Shown in pieces: positions 1-10,817 of a stretch of DNA of 64,000 nt (positions are counted from its first letter, which is position 1; each line of letters starts with the position of its first letter). The translations under genes were made by a program, and so were the position numbers. Under the pieces are notes generated by a model, which did no database searches, had not been told where the DNA came from, and saw only the letters and a program-made list of their open reading frames with translations. The DNA is from Gnetum montanum (Eukaryota; Streptophyta; Gnetopsida; Gnetales; Gnetaceae), in contig MNCI01018056.1 of the NCBI GenBank assembly GCA_015680685.1, positions 458,358 through 522,357 on the forward strand, in the 5' to 3' direction.

Positions 1-1148
1 TTGAACATCAACCATGAGTTCAACTATGAGGGTAGGATCTCAAAATTTAAATATTACCTCAATATCAACCTATGTGACCACAATAGGAGGTATGACCCAA
101 CTAATAAGTACTTTGAATATACAAACCTCAACAATAGTAACCTCATTACCAAGTCCTATAGTAACTCCAACAGTAGCTTTAACTTATACTATGGGATCAT
201 CCTCACATCATGTACCTCCTCCATTTTCTTTAGGACCAATTCCTCTTTCTTTCAGTAGTTTGAGTTATAATGTTCAAATTAATCAGGTATTCTCAGGACA
301 AACCCTTGGAGAATTATTAAATTAAAGAACATCAATTATACCTCAAGGTCCATTGGTTTTTCCACAAGGAAGAGATGTAGAGGTTAAAAATATTCACTTA
401 TTACCTATTTTTAAGGGGACAAATGATGAAGATCCGATCACTCACATAAGAGAATTTGAAACAACATTAGCTATGTTAGCACCTCAAAGTGGGGATAGGA
501 CTAAAATGATTGCTTTCAAATCAACCCTAAAAGATAAAGCTGATTTTTGGCTACAAACCCTTTGAACACAAATTAGTTCTTGGGATGAGTTTAAAAATTC
601 TTTCCTACAAAGATTTCTTTTTAATGATAGGCTATACTCATTAAGAAAGCAATTAATGAGTTTCATGCAACATGAGGAAGAGGACTATGAAAGCATATTT
701 GATAGATTTAAAGGGTTACGTTTAAAAAATCCAAACCATGGCTTCCTAGCCCATCAATTAATCCAAATCTTTGTAAAAGGTTTACTACCCTATTGTAGGA
801 AAAATGTTGACTTTGCATGTGAGGGAAATATTTTAAATGTGACACTAGAAGATGGTTGGAGAATTATAGATTCACTAGTAGACCAAAGTAAACGTTGGCC
901 AAAACTCAACATTATGTAAGGCATGACTCAACAAATAGAACAATTAAATAGAAAATTCAATGAGTTAACATGATTGATTAAAAAACAAGCTCATGGAATT
1001 CAAAGTGAAGCATGCAATATTTGTGGTAGTCCCCAACATGACCAAACAACTTGCCTAGCCTTGTATTATTGTCAAGGGGAAATGCAAGAGTTAGCTAAGG
1101 CTTTTCAACAATTTAAGAGCCAACCAACAATGAGCTTTTCTCAATGAC
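1..1148 (+). pseudogene. Athila-like Ty3/gypsy gag remnant
   Basis: This is the capsid/nucleocapsid part of a gypsy polyprotein, open in pieces at 14-325, 353-565 and 656-919. A capsid-type stretch contains the pattern FLQRF, then LRKQL, then FDRFKGL and NPNHG. This resembles the retrotransposon gag domain of the Athila lineage as I know it. Downstream at about 1012-1056 is a CCHC zinc knuckle of the form CX2CX4HX4C (CNICG...HDQTTC). In-frame stops at about 563, 917 and 971 show it is dead. The 5' end lies outside the window. At about 1148 the sequence switches abruptly to a minus-strand element, so protease and pol of this copy are missing. Lineage is inferred from motif memory; gag identity is well supported. 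Confidence 0.8.
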
Positions 1149-2345
1149 CATTCTACCATTGTAAGATCAAATTCCTACAAGATCCCCAGCCATTATATGA
1201 GATGGGGGCTCATCGTCGGCTTGTTTATTAGGAAGCATATGACACTGTGATTTGTGTGCATAAAAACCTTGTATTCAAGCACATAATGCCTGAACTTCTC
1301 TAGAGCAAACATCACTTCCATTAATTTTTTTTTTGTAGTGGTGTAGTTTAGTTGTGCATCCACAATGCTTTGGCTAGCACAGTGAATGTAATATGGACAT
1401 TTCTTATCATCTAACTACATTAGCACTACTCCCAAGGTGTAATTTGATGCATCATTCATAATATGAAATGGTTTGGACTAGTCAAGTATTTGTAGGATTG
1501 GAGTTTCTATAAGCTTCTCTTTCAACTATTGGAATGTTTTCTTACATTCTACAGTCTAGACAAAAGGAGCATGTTTCTTTGTCAGCTTTACCAACAAGTT
1601 TGCAATCTTAGAGAAATTGTTTATGAATTACCAGTAGTAGCCAGTATGTCCAAGGAATGACTGAATATCTTTGACAATTTCTGGTTGATGGATTATTCCT
1701 TGGATGACCCTTATTTTTTAGGGGCTACCTCAATTCGTTATTGTGAGATTCTGTGCCCCAATATAATGTCCTCCTAGACCATGAGGTGAATTTTCTACCA
1801 ATTGAGCCATAAGTTAGTTTTAACACATCATTTCAACACTTACTCAAGGTAGTCTAGGGCTTTCTCAAGTGTAGCTCCATAGGTGGAGAAGTCATGCATG
1901 AAGACTTCCACACCACTACTGATTTTCTATTGAAAAATGCTTAGGACTAGGTGTTGAAATGTGGTAGGAGAATTGCATAGACCAAACAACATCTTACGAT
2001 ATGCAAAAGTTCCCCAGGGACTCATGAACGTTGTCTTTGCTTGGTCTTTTGGTGCAATTTGAATTTGGTTATAGCCACTATAACCATCTAGAAAGTTGTA
2101 GTAGTAATGCTCAAATATGGTGTTGGGCACTTGGTCAACAAATGACAACAGAAAATGGTCCTTAAATTTTTCCATGTTTAGTAGCCTAAAATTGATGTAG
2201 ATCCACCATTTGCCACCTTTCTTTGGCACAATTACAAGTGGGCTAACCCACTCGCTATCCACAATGGGATAGATGAACCCTACTTTGAGGAGTTTCTTGA
2301 TTTTCCTTTTGATGATTTTCTTCAATTTGGGGTTCAACCACCTCT
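1149..2345 (-). pseudogene. Element A: reverse transcriptase and RNase H remnant
   Basis: Reading on the minus strand, RT runs from about 2337 down through the palm, with the recognisable blocks WVSPLVIVPKKGGKW, FLDGYSGYNQIQIAP and GTFAYRKM.FGLCN. The catalytic box that should read FMDDF is FMHDF at about 1885, so one of the paired aspartates is lost. RNase H follows at about 1490-1149. It is readable only across stops and aligns with the RNase H of element D. The copy stops at about 1148 against an unrelated plus-strand gag, so integrase and the 3' LTR are gone. The RT blocks belong to the non-chromovirus gypsy group (Athila/TAT side). The copy is clearly inactive. Confidence 0.85.
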
Positions 2346-3480
2346 ATGGTTGTCATTTTGGCTTCATGGCTAGGTCAATGTAGATGTGATGCTAGCATAT
2401 CCTAGGATCAATCCTTGTGAGTTCAAGATATGACTAATCAAAAATTGTTGGCCATCTTTCAACTACTTTCAATAGCATTATTTTCTATTCTGGAGCAAGT
2501 TTTACATTGATTATAACTAGCTTCCCATTTGTCAAAAATAGATATTCCATTCCAGCTGGTAACATTTTTAGCTTAAGGGGCTCTTGTTTGAATTTGTTAG
2601 GAATTTTCAACTCTCCCCAATGAGTATCATCATTTGTATCATCAAAGAGTTAGTGATGAACTTACTCAAGTTCATCCATGCCTGTGACGTACGCACATGT
2701 CAGGCTCTTAGTTGGTTCCATGCAAAGTGACTACTTTCTAAATCAGTGGTCAACCACTAGGTGCCTTCCTATTTTGAGCTGCTATGTATAGACACCTTTG
2801 AATTTCTACTTCTAGTGCACACTATTTGCATGCAAAGATAGATGCTTGCTTGATGGCCCAAAGTTTTTACACATAATTGCACCCAATATTGTTGTACAAG
2901 ATGCATGGAACTCTCTTCTTCTCGATCTTTCCAAATGCATTTTCTTTAGATATCTTCAAGGAAAGATCTATGATGCCCATTCTTGCATCGACAGTGCTTA
3001 GCCATGCCCTTCCCATGATGGTTAAAAAATCCCCTTTTTAGTTCTCCACTTTGATTACCAAGAAATCGATAGGATAAGATCACCCATAGATAGTGATTAC
3101 AATGTCTTCTACCAGTTCCAATAGAACAATGATAGACTAGTCTACCAATTCTAATCTTATGTTACTCTTCTTAAGAGGAGGTAGGTTTCAAATAGTTTAC
3201 ATCTCATGAGAAATTAAATTAACACCAAAACTTGAATCAAGAAGAGCCTTGCACAGTTTATTCCCAGCAATCTACAAATAAATTAGAGGACTTCTAGGAT
3301 CAGCTAATTTCCCGGGAAGATTTCTTGCATGGATCCAATTAGATGTAGTGTGAGTAAGCATTACAATATGGATCCTTGGTACAGCTTGGTTTGAAGGAGA
3401 CCCAAAGGAATCTGATATGGAGAAAGAGGTAGGAGTAGAATTGGCAATTGTGGATGTAGGTGAAGGCTTAGGTGGACTAC
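2346..3480 (-). pseudogene. Element A: aspartic protease and protease-RT linker remnant
   Basis: The minus strand encodes the retropepsin-like segment between gag and RT. The active-site region at about 3215-3250 reads ALLDSSFGVNLIS, where the expected D-S/T-G triad has become DSS. Conserved partners such as NLPPLKKSNI and IMGRAWLSTVDAR follow and match elements B, C and D. The linker to RT (about 2346-2990) is degenerate with several stops. The order gag-PR-RT on the minus strand matches the neighbouring pieces of the same copy. Confidence 0.75.
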
Positions 3481-5905
3481 GAGGCCGAAAGAAAGGTCTT
3501 TCTTTGATAGGGCATTCAATTCCTATGATTGATGATTGGGTTGCAAATTAACAACCCTCATAGCATTACATTGTTATAGTTGAGTGGGAAGTTCACTTTG
3601 CATTAGTGGAGCAAGCAGTAGTTGTGCAACTAGAGGAAGAGTATGTGCAAGGATAGGAGAAGGATAAGGATAAGAGGTGATATCCCTTCTTTTATGTGGT
3701 GAATGAGCTCAATAATAATTTGAAGGGTGGTAGTGATGCTGAAAATTAGAAACATGACTGGAGGAGTCATGTGGAGACATGGGTTGCTACACATGCTAAC
3801 CATATGGATTAGGCTGCTAGTAAGGGTACTGTTGTCTTGGCAGTGCCAACACCCATGATTGTGATTGTTGCCATTATTGATACTATTCATATGGTTGTGG
3901 TGGAGCTCCACTTGGATAATACAGTTATTTTTGGTGGAACTGCTTGAGATTACCTTGAGGATAAGGTAATCTTCTAGATGTTTACCTTTGTGTAAGTCGT
4001 GGATGTAAGGCATACACCCTAGACTCATATAGATGTGACACAACAGGGCAACATCCCTTAGGATGTTTGTACTAAAAAATGTCACACCCATGATCATCAT
4101 CTGATTCACTATTTGCAACCTCTTGTATTGTAGCAATCTTGCCCTTACCTTTGTAATATGCATGTTTGGCTCCCTTGCGCCTTCTACACTCACACTCACT
4201 ACTTTGTTCGTTGGACTCTTTAGCAATTTTGAGCACAACTTGGAATCTATTATCCATTGAGTCCCTTAATTGATCAACCTTGGCTATAAGTTCAAATTGG
4301 AATTTTTGGAGTGGCAAGGCTTTCTTATGCACCCCCTCATCAAATACAAACTCATCCTCACTATCATAGAATCGAACCTCCCTATTGCGAATGGAAAGAT
4401 CATAGTTGTACTCTTCTACATTTCCTCTTTTTCTTAGTTTGTCCTCATCTTTGGTGACCTACTTTATTAATCTTTGTATCTGATAGGTAGTTAGTTCTAA
4501 CAATTGCCCTTGGGCATAGACACGAAGGGTTTTCCTCATTTCATTATAAAGCCCATCTACAATATGGTGAAGTTAAACCAATTGAGAATAACCATGGCTA
4601 GGATATTTGTGCATCAAGGCATAGTATTGGCCAATGGCGACATCCAAGGATTTGTGTATTTCTTGTTTCCACCCTTGGATTTGCTTCCTTAAGTTTAATA
4701 CTCTATAGTACATTTGATACTTATCATTGAACAACTCAAGCATGGTAGTCCATCATTTGATAGATTTTGGCTCTAAGGACTAGTACCAATTTTTTGCTTC
4801 CTTGATGAGTGTCCTAAGGAACAACTTCAATTTCTACCACTTTTTCTCTATGTTTTGCAAGGCACATGCATCTTGGAAAGCTTGAAGATGATTCTGTCGA
4901 TCAGAGTTATATCCTCCAAATTGAGGAATATTGTTCATGTCTAATCGTTTAATCTGGCTATCTTTCACATGCCTTGTTGGAATTTTGGCTACCTTTGCAA
5001 TGTTAAGCATACTTTAGGTACCAAATAGAGGCTCATCAAGGTCTTGATCATGGTGCCTACAATGCCCTCTACTACCCCTTCATTCATGGTGATGTGCCTC
5101 TCTTGAACATCTGCACCCTTGATCTTGTTTGTTCCGATGGCCCCTTTAGTTATTTTGGTCCCGTCAGTCATTTCATTCATTTTGATCACCTCCATCATGG
5201 TCCCACCTTATGCAGTCACATTCAAAGCCAAAAGAAGAAGATGATGATGAAGGGAAGGAGGAAGGAGAACCAACACCATCATAGTGCCTACTACCACCTC
5301 TTTGGCATTTGCGACCATGATCTCGATCATGCTTCTTGTCTACATTCTTATCTTAATTTGCCCCTTTGGATCCTTTGTTGTCATTGGATCCCTTGTTACT
5401 AGAATCAAGATTGTGAATTGTGGAGTGCAGATTTTGATTTTGACCTTCATCACCAAAGTCAAAGAGAGGAGTTTCATTGAATGGAAAACTCCCAAAGAAG
5501 GATTCCCCACTAGCTTGTTGGTACAACAGGAATGGAGAATTGTTAAGCCCTTTTTCCTTTGAAAATTCATAGCATTGTTCTAGTTTTCCATCTCGCAGAT
5601 GTTGTGCCTTGGTGGGATAATAATCCCTAGCATCAACATCTTCCAAAATATACTTCCCATGGTGGTCTTATAGACCACATCGTGCAAGCATTTGATAGAG
5701 CATTGTAGAAGTAGCATGATCGAGCAACAACATAATGTTGTCCTCCATGTCATGCCACCGTAGCTATTCATCCTAGTGTAGGATGAAAGTGAAGTTTAGC
5801 ACATACTTATTAGTATGAGTATATATAATTCGATACTATTAAGGCTTTGGCAAATTAACCCTATTGACCTTGGATGGAGAATTGCTCTTATGAGAAGAAG
5901 ATATT
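3481..5905 (-). pseudogene. Element A: gag remnant
   Basis: The minus strand carries the same gag as elements B, C and D. The expected start (MSSS in B, C and D) at about 5905 is ATA instead of ATG. An N-terminal domain follows (HQDE near 5780, open stretch at 5353-5646). Next comes a low-complexity D/N/S/R region, then a capsid-type block (RLDMNNIPQF, LQAFQDACALQNIE) around 4960-4800. After that lie a charged helix with DQLRDSMDNRFQ (about 4270) and an unusual Cys cluster ending PKGCCP (about 4030-4080). A Pro/Tyr/Gln-rich tail leads into protease. Numerous stops break it. Confidence 0.8.
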
Positions 5906-6040
5906 TTTAGTTAGTGAATAAAAATCATAGTGTGCTTTGAGAATTTGTTGTAGTAATTATGAAATAAGATATGACTCTAAGGTTTGTTTCAATGATTTAA
6001 ATACTTTTCACTAGGTCCTAGATAGTGTACAAAAAAAAAA

Positions 6041-6060
6041 GATCCATAGTAATGGCACCA
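6041..6060 (-). promoter_or_regulatory. Primer binding site of element A (tRNA-Asp type, decayed)
   Basis: Read on the minus strand, the 20 bases next to the LTR begin TGGTGCCATTACTATGGATC. This is a decayed form of TGGCGCCGTTGCCGGGGATC, the complement of the 3' end of plant tRNA-Asp. One base separates it from the LTR end. The same site is present in elements B, C and D. Confidence 0.75.
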
Positions 6061-6061
6061 A

Positions 6062-6918
6062 TGATGAACAATGAGGTACCCCTACATCCAACCATACGAA
6101 TCACTAAGGCGTTACGTGTGATCCAGTCAAATTTCATGGACCTAGAGTTATCTAATGTCCTAGCTCTTCTAGGAAGTGAAATGGATATTAAGAACATTTT
6201 TTGTCTTCCCAACTACACCTGTGAAATTCAAGGGTATGGTTTAAGTGTAAATGAGGTATATGATTTTTATTATTTTGTGTTTTATAGATGTAATCACCTA
6301 CAACAAGAGTAAAAGGTAAAGTAATTAAAGATCTAACTCATCTACTGCCTCGCTAGCCTAACACAAGTAACCATTCCACTTTCCTGGACACATCCTAAAC
6401 ACATATAGCACTACTGGGCTACCAAACATTAAGCATTTCTAGGTTACCAAGTACTATATGAATGCTCGAAGTGGTTGTGCTTATGTTCATTAACTATTGG
6501 AAATAAATTGCTTGCTAATTCAAATGCATTAAAAGAAAGAGCAAGAAAGTAAAATGTAATAAAGAAAATATTAAGCTATTCTCAGTGCTACAAGGATTAT
6601 CAAAAGAGTTCATTTTATTCCCGTCACACTACTACACTTAGGTACATCAATGCTCAAACAAAGAACTGTACACACTTAGATTCCTTCTGCAAGCACTCAG
6701 AAAATATTCTAACTCCAAGGAAAAGAAATGGCAAGAGCTTCACTACTCTGCTTGAAAACTAAACTAAAAACTAACTCGAAATGGGAGCCCATGCATGGTA
6801 TTTATAGACCCAGGGTAGATGCTTTGACGTCGCTTATAAAACATTGCATCTAGACCCTGACATCGTAGTTTTGATGTTTCATACTTGATGTCAAGGCCAA
6901 CATACATGCAGTTCATTA
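6062..6918 (-). repeat. 5' LTR of element A
   Basis: This LTR of about 857 bp is in minus orientation. Its 3' end (low coordinate) is ...GTTCATCA next to the primer site; its 5' end at 6918 reads TAATGAAC, matching TGATGAAC of element B. A TATA box (TCTATAAATA, minus) lies at about 6799-6808. Upstream of it are GATGTCA and GACGTCAA motifs. AATAAA-type signals sit in the R region. It is the same subfamily as the LTRs of element B. No partner 3' LTR is present because the copy is truncated at about 1148. Confidence 0.85.
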
Positions 6919-7864
6919 TTTGGGCTCCTATGCTTCTCCTCAAAGTGGAACTTAGTGATAGGTGTGTTAGAGTAGAAATATGTCTTAGCTATCCTTAGGG
7001 AATGATGTTGTATGTGTGTGCAAGTATTATTTCTTGGTCATATGTGTGTGTGCATCTCATTGGTCCTATCATTTGGGTAACTACTAAAGTTATATTTTTT
7101 TTACTCCTATTTGCTGGACTAATTTGTTGCATACACTTATGTTATGTTTGCAAGTATTATAAACATTAAGGCATAGTTCATCTTTGGCCTAGTCTAGAAA
7201 TCTTGGCTACTTTTAAACTTAAGGTTGGTGTTGAATAACACTTCTCTAGAGTAAAGTCACTACACTTTCTTCTATCCCCCATCCCTATCAAAAAGATTAC
7301 TCTATAATTTTGGTAGAGCCTCATATTGGCTATATGTCAATAATAAGAAGTAACTCAATTCTAGTACACATCGTTTGATTTATTATAGTATGTAGCCTAT
7401 AGTTTGTAAGTCATAGGTTCAATCTTGAAAGGTATATTAATCTGATATATCATTATGTTCTAAGAAAGTTTCATGTTATTTTGACATCCCTTCTCAAAAA
7501 AAAAAAATTCTAAAAAGGATCATCACCTAAAGACACAATGCTCATCCCACCAAGTGGGGTCCTAAGAGGATCAATAGATGAGCAAAAGCCTAATCTCTTT
7601 AGGTGGCTATGTCTAGGCTCAAACCTAGGTCTTCAACTTGAGAAATAAACATCTTACCATCACTTCAAATAATAATCTCTCCAAATAAACCTATCCAATC
7701 AAAAAAAAAAAAAAAACCTTAGAGCATATGATTTGTAGTTATGTAAGTTAGAAGTTTTTTTGTGGGTAAGGATTTGGATGTTGAACCCCAAAAATAAAAT
7801 ATTTTGTAAAGAAAATATTTTATAAAGTATAATCATAGAAGAGTATTAAACAAAGTTTCTTTTC
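6919..7864. other. Unassigned AT-rich DNA between element A and the LINE 3' end
   Basis: No coding region is visible. The stretch has two A-runs (7498-7508, 7700-7716) and a SINE-like piece at about 7590-7690. It is probably the flank into which the LINE and element A inserted. Confidence 0.5.
7590..7690 (-). repeat. Possible tRNA-derived SINE head
   Basis: On the minus strand, AGTGATGGTAAGATG resembles a tRNA-like A box. About 30 bases later GGTTTGAGCC matches the pol III B box GGTTCGANNC with one C-to-T change. This spacing is typical of tRNA-derived SINEs. No second copy or target duplication was found here, so the call is tentative. Confidence 0.35.
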
Positions 7865-7865
7865 C

Positions 7866-9003
7866 TTTTTTTTTTTGAAAGGGAAAGAGGCACCACAGGG
7901 GTGGGGGTGGCTGGTTAGAGGGGGCATTAGAAGAAGAGGTACCCAAAAAATCATTTTGAATAATATTTACCTTCAAGACATTTAGTCCAATTAGAACTTT
8001 ATTTAGGGGATGGGAAAGTAGGAAGCATTTATTAATCGACAAAAATGAATAATGATATTTAAAAAAAATTTGAGTGCATCAGATCATTAAAGAGAAAGTT
8101 AAATAAAAAGCCCAATAGTTTTGGAAATGCTTTTTTAGGATTTCATCCTTAAAGGTCTTCCTTCTGGGGTAGGAATAGGATTAGGCCTTGACCTTATTCA
8201 AAAGCACCCTCACAAGTTTTTACTTAGTAAAGGATTTCCTGTAAATAGAAATAGAAAAATCTCTCTAAAGATAAAATAATATATTAATTAAGGATAAAGA
8301 ATAAACAACAACAAAAGTTAAAAGATTCCCATCCTTGACCCTCTTAAAATAAAGAAATTAATACTGTAGAAAGGAAATTAATTGTTAAGTTTTCAGGAAG
8401 AGCTTTTTCACCTAAAGTTGTAGCTAAAAAGTGACATCTTTGAAAATATGGTATTTGACTTCAGAAAAGATATCATAGTTATGCTCTTACTACTAGAAAA
8501 TAATTGTAAATTGAAGTTTCCAAATAGAGTAGAGAAAAAGTGGTTGAAGACACTTCAAAATGCAAAGGAAGGAAATAGCTGAAGTAGGTTGATCACCAAG
8601 AATGAATTTATTGATGCTTAGTTGAAAGCTGTTACAAATTCTAGATGTTTATTTTCAAGCATGTTAAGTAATAGGATAGCCAAAAAAAACATGAGAAAAT
8701 GAGTCCTCACTTTTACAAAGATGACATTAAGAAGACATATTTTTCATATATTTAAGATAAGAGCTAATAGTAAGACCTTGTTAAATAAAATACCATAAAA
8801 AACATAAATGTTAAAAAATGTAGGAGCTTTTCAAATATCTTGCATGTTCCTCATCCAAAAGTACAATGGTAATTTCATTTTCTAGGTCTTATTAAATTTT
8901 TTATAAATAAAATCATTTTTTGTAATAATATGATAGGTAACTTTTGAATTAAAAGAAAAACTAGATTTTCCATCCTTCCAAAAAATATTTAGAAAATCCT
9001 AAT
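7866..9003 (-). pseudogene. LINE, 3' portion: ORF2 C-terminus and poly(A)
   Basis: This is the last part of a minus-strand non-LTR retrotransposon. The minus strand reads a decayed C-terminal region typical of plant LINE ORF2. It includes DFLNIFWKDGK, a W.MKLPLYFWMRN block like the domain after RT (zf-RVT), and a Cys-bearing KICLLNVIFVK stretch, all interrupted by stops. It ends with a 3' UTR and a run of 11 A (T on plus, 7866-7876), the expected LINE tail. Its upper edge at 9003 is the left target site (CTAAT) of element B. The sequence resumes at 18171. Confidence 0.7.
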
Positions 9004-9828
9004 TGATGAACTACTATTTGTGTCAACTCTAACATCAACATTAGGGCTTGGATCCAACATTGAATATCCGACATCAAGGTATATTCCCCAAGTCTATAAA
9101 TATCATGCCTGAGCTCCCATTTGAAGTAAGTTTTTGATCATTCTTAGTCAGAGTAGTGAAGTTGCAATTTATTTTCCTCAGAGTTAGAATATTTCTTGAG
9201 TGCCCGAAGAAGGAATCTTAAGTGTGTACAATTCTTTATTCAAGCACTGATGTACTTGAGTGTAGCAGTGTGACAAGAATAAAATGAACTCTTTTGACAA
9301 TCCTTGCAGCACTGAGAATAGCTTAATATTTTCCTTAATGCATTATGCTTTCATGTTCTTTAGTTTAATACATGTAATTAAGCAATTTATTTCCAACAAT
9401 TAATAAACACAAGCACGACCATTTCAAGCATTCATATAGTACTTGGTAACCCAACAATGCTTAACGTTTGGTAGCCTAGCAGTGCTATATGTGTTTAGGA
9501 TGTGTACAGGAAATTGGAATGGTTACTTGTGTTATGCTAGCTAGGCAACAGACATTAGTTTCAATCTACTCTACCCTTTATTCTTATTGTAGATGATTAT
9601 ATCCATAAAGCATAAAACAATAAGAATTCATATTCCTCAATTACACTTAAACGATACCCTTGAGCTTCACAAGTGTAGTTGGGAAGACACCGAATGTTCT
9701 CAATGCCATTTCACTTCCTAGAGGAACTAGTGTATGAGATGACTATAGGTCCATGGAATTCGAACAGATTGCACGTAACGCCTTAGTGATTCATCTGTTT
9801 GGGTGTATGGGTACCTCACCACTCATCA
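9004..9828 (+). repeat. 5' LTR of element B
   Basis: This LTR of about 825 bp begins TGATGAAC and ends ACTCATCA. A TATA box (TCTATAAATA) is at 9093-9102, preceded by AACATCAAC and GACATCAAGG motifs. It closely matches LTR A and the 3' LTR at 17411-18165 (for example AGAATAAAATGAACTC in all three). Confidence 0.9.
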
Positions 9829-9829
9829 T

Positions 9830-9849
9830 TGGCATCATTTCCAGGGACT
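9830..9849 (+). promoter_or_regulatory. Primer binding site of element B (tRNA-Asp type)
   Basis: TGGCATCATTTCCAGGGACT starts one base after the LTR. It is a C-to-T/G-to-A decayed form of the tRNA-Asp complement TGGCGCCGTTGCCGGGGA. Confidence 0.75.
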
Positions 9850-9979
9850 TTTTTGTTGTTTGATCTAGGATCTAGTGAAAGTATTTAAATCATTGGAATG
9901 AACCTGAGAGTTATATCTTGCATTACAATTACTACATCAAATTCTCAAAGCATACTATGACTTTTTTTACTAATCGAAA

Positions 9980-10470
9980 ATGTCTTCTTCTCATAGGAGC
10001 ACTTCTCTACCCAAGCCTGATAATGTTCATCCATCCAAGCTTGAATAGTACAGAATTACATACACTCATCTTGATGAGTATGTGCCAAACTTCACCTTCA
10101 TCCTACACCAGGATGAATAGTTGCAGTGTGATATGGAGGGAAACATCATGTTGCTTCCCAATCATGCTACTTCTACAATGCTTTATCAAATGCTTACATG
10201 ATGTGGTTTTCAAGACTACCATTGGAAATATATCGTAGAAGATGTTGATGTCAGGGATTATCAGCTCATTGAAGCACAACGCCTACAAGATCAGCAGCTA
10301 GAGCAGCACTGTGAACTTTCAAAAGGAAAAGGAATTAACGATTCTCCATTCCTATTGTACCAACAAGCTAGTGGAGATATTCCACTCAATGATGCTCCTC
10401 TCTTTAACTTCAATGATGAAGGTCAAAACTAGAATTTTCACTCCACAGTTCACAATCTTGATTCTAGTAA
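9980..10470 (+). pseudogene. Element B: gag, N-terminal piece
   Basis: Gag starts at ATG 9980 (MSSSHR). It reads through NFTFILHQDE, MLLPNHATSTMLYQML, RDYQLIEAQRLQDQQLEQ and SPFLLYQQASG. These are the same blocks as in element A at 5350-5800. Several stops interrupt it. Reading ends at HNLDSSN (10470), exactly at the AGTAA target site of element C, and continues from 15102. Confidence 0.8.
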
Positions 10471-10817
10471 TGATGAGTTGCGAGGTACCCCTACACTCAA
10501 CCATACGAATACGAGCGTAGCACACATGATCCAGTCAAACTCCGCAGAATAAGTGCCTACACACCTTATGGAACACTTAAGGTTAATTATTCGTTGTCTT
10601 CCAAAACTTACTTGTAGTTGTCATAGTGGTATGGTTAAGTAAGTCTGAGGTATATGATTTTTATGTCTTTTCGATTTTATCTCCTATGCTGATAAGGTGA
10701 AGGGTGAAGAGACTAATTAAATAAATTTAACTAACTAACTAAGTCTTAATTAACCTAGCATCAACATCCATTCCCACTTACTGTTCACACCCTGAACCGA
10801 TGCAACTTTGGTTACCA
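10471..10817 (-). repeat. 3' LTR fragment of element C
   Basis: Only the R/U5 side remains. It matches 14258-14605 almost base for base (GAGGTACCCCTACACTC, CTTATGGAACACTTAAGG, AACTAACTAACTAAGTC). After GGTTACCA at 10817 the sequence becomes pol linker, so U3 was lost with the 3' part of pol. Confidence 0.88.

Noticed and set aside
6919-6943. Purine-rich stretch next to LTR A that could be a polypurine tract of a tandem element
   Set aside because: It does not match the family block TTTTCATTCAGTC...GGGG seen before the 3' LTRs of D and E; it is more likely flanking DNA.
7411-7440. A second B-box-like motif on the plus strand (GGTTCAATCTTG)
   Set aside because: No convincing A box at the right distance and no RNA-like folding; left out as a gene.
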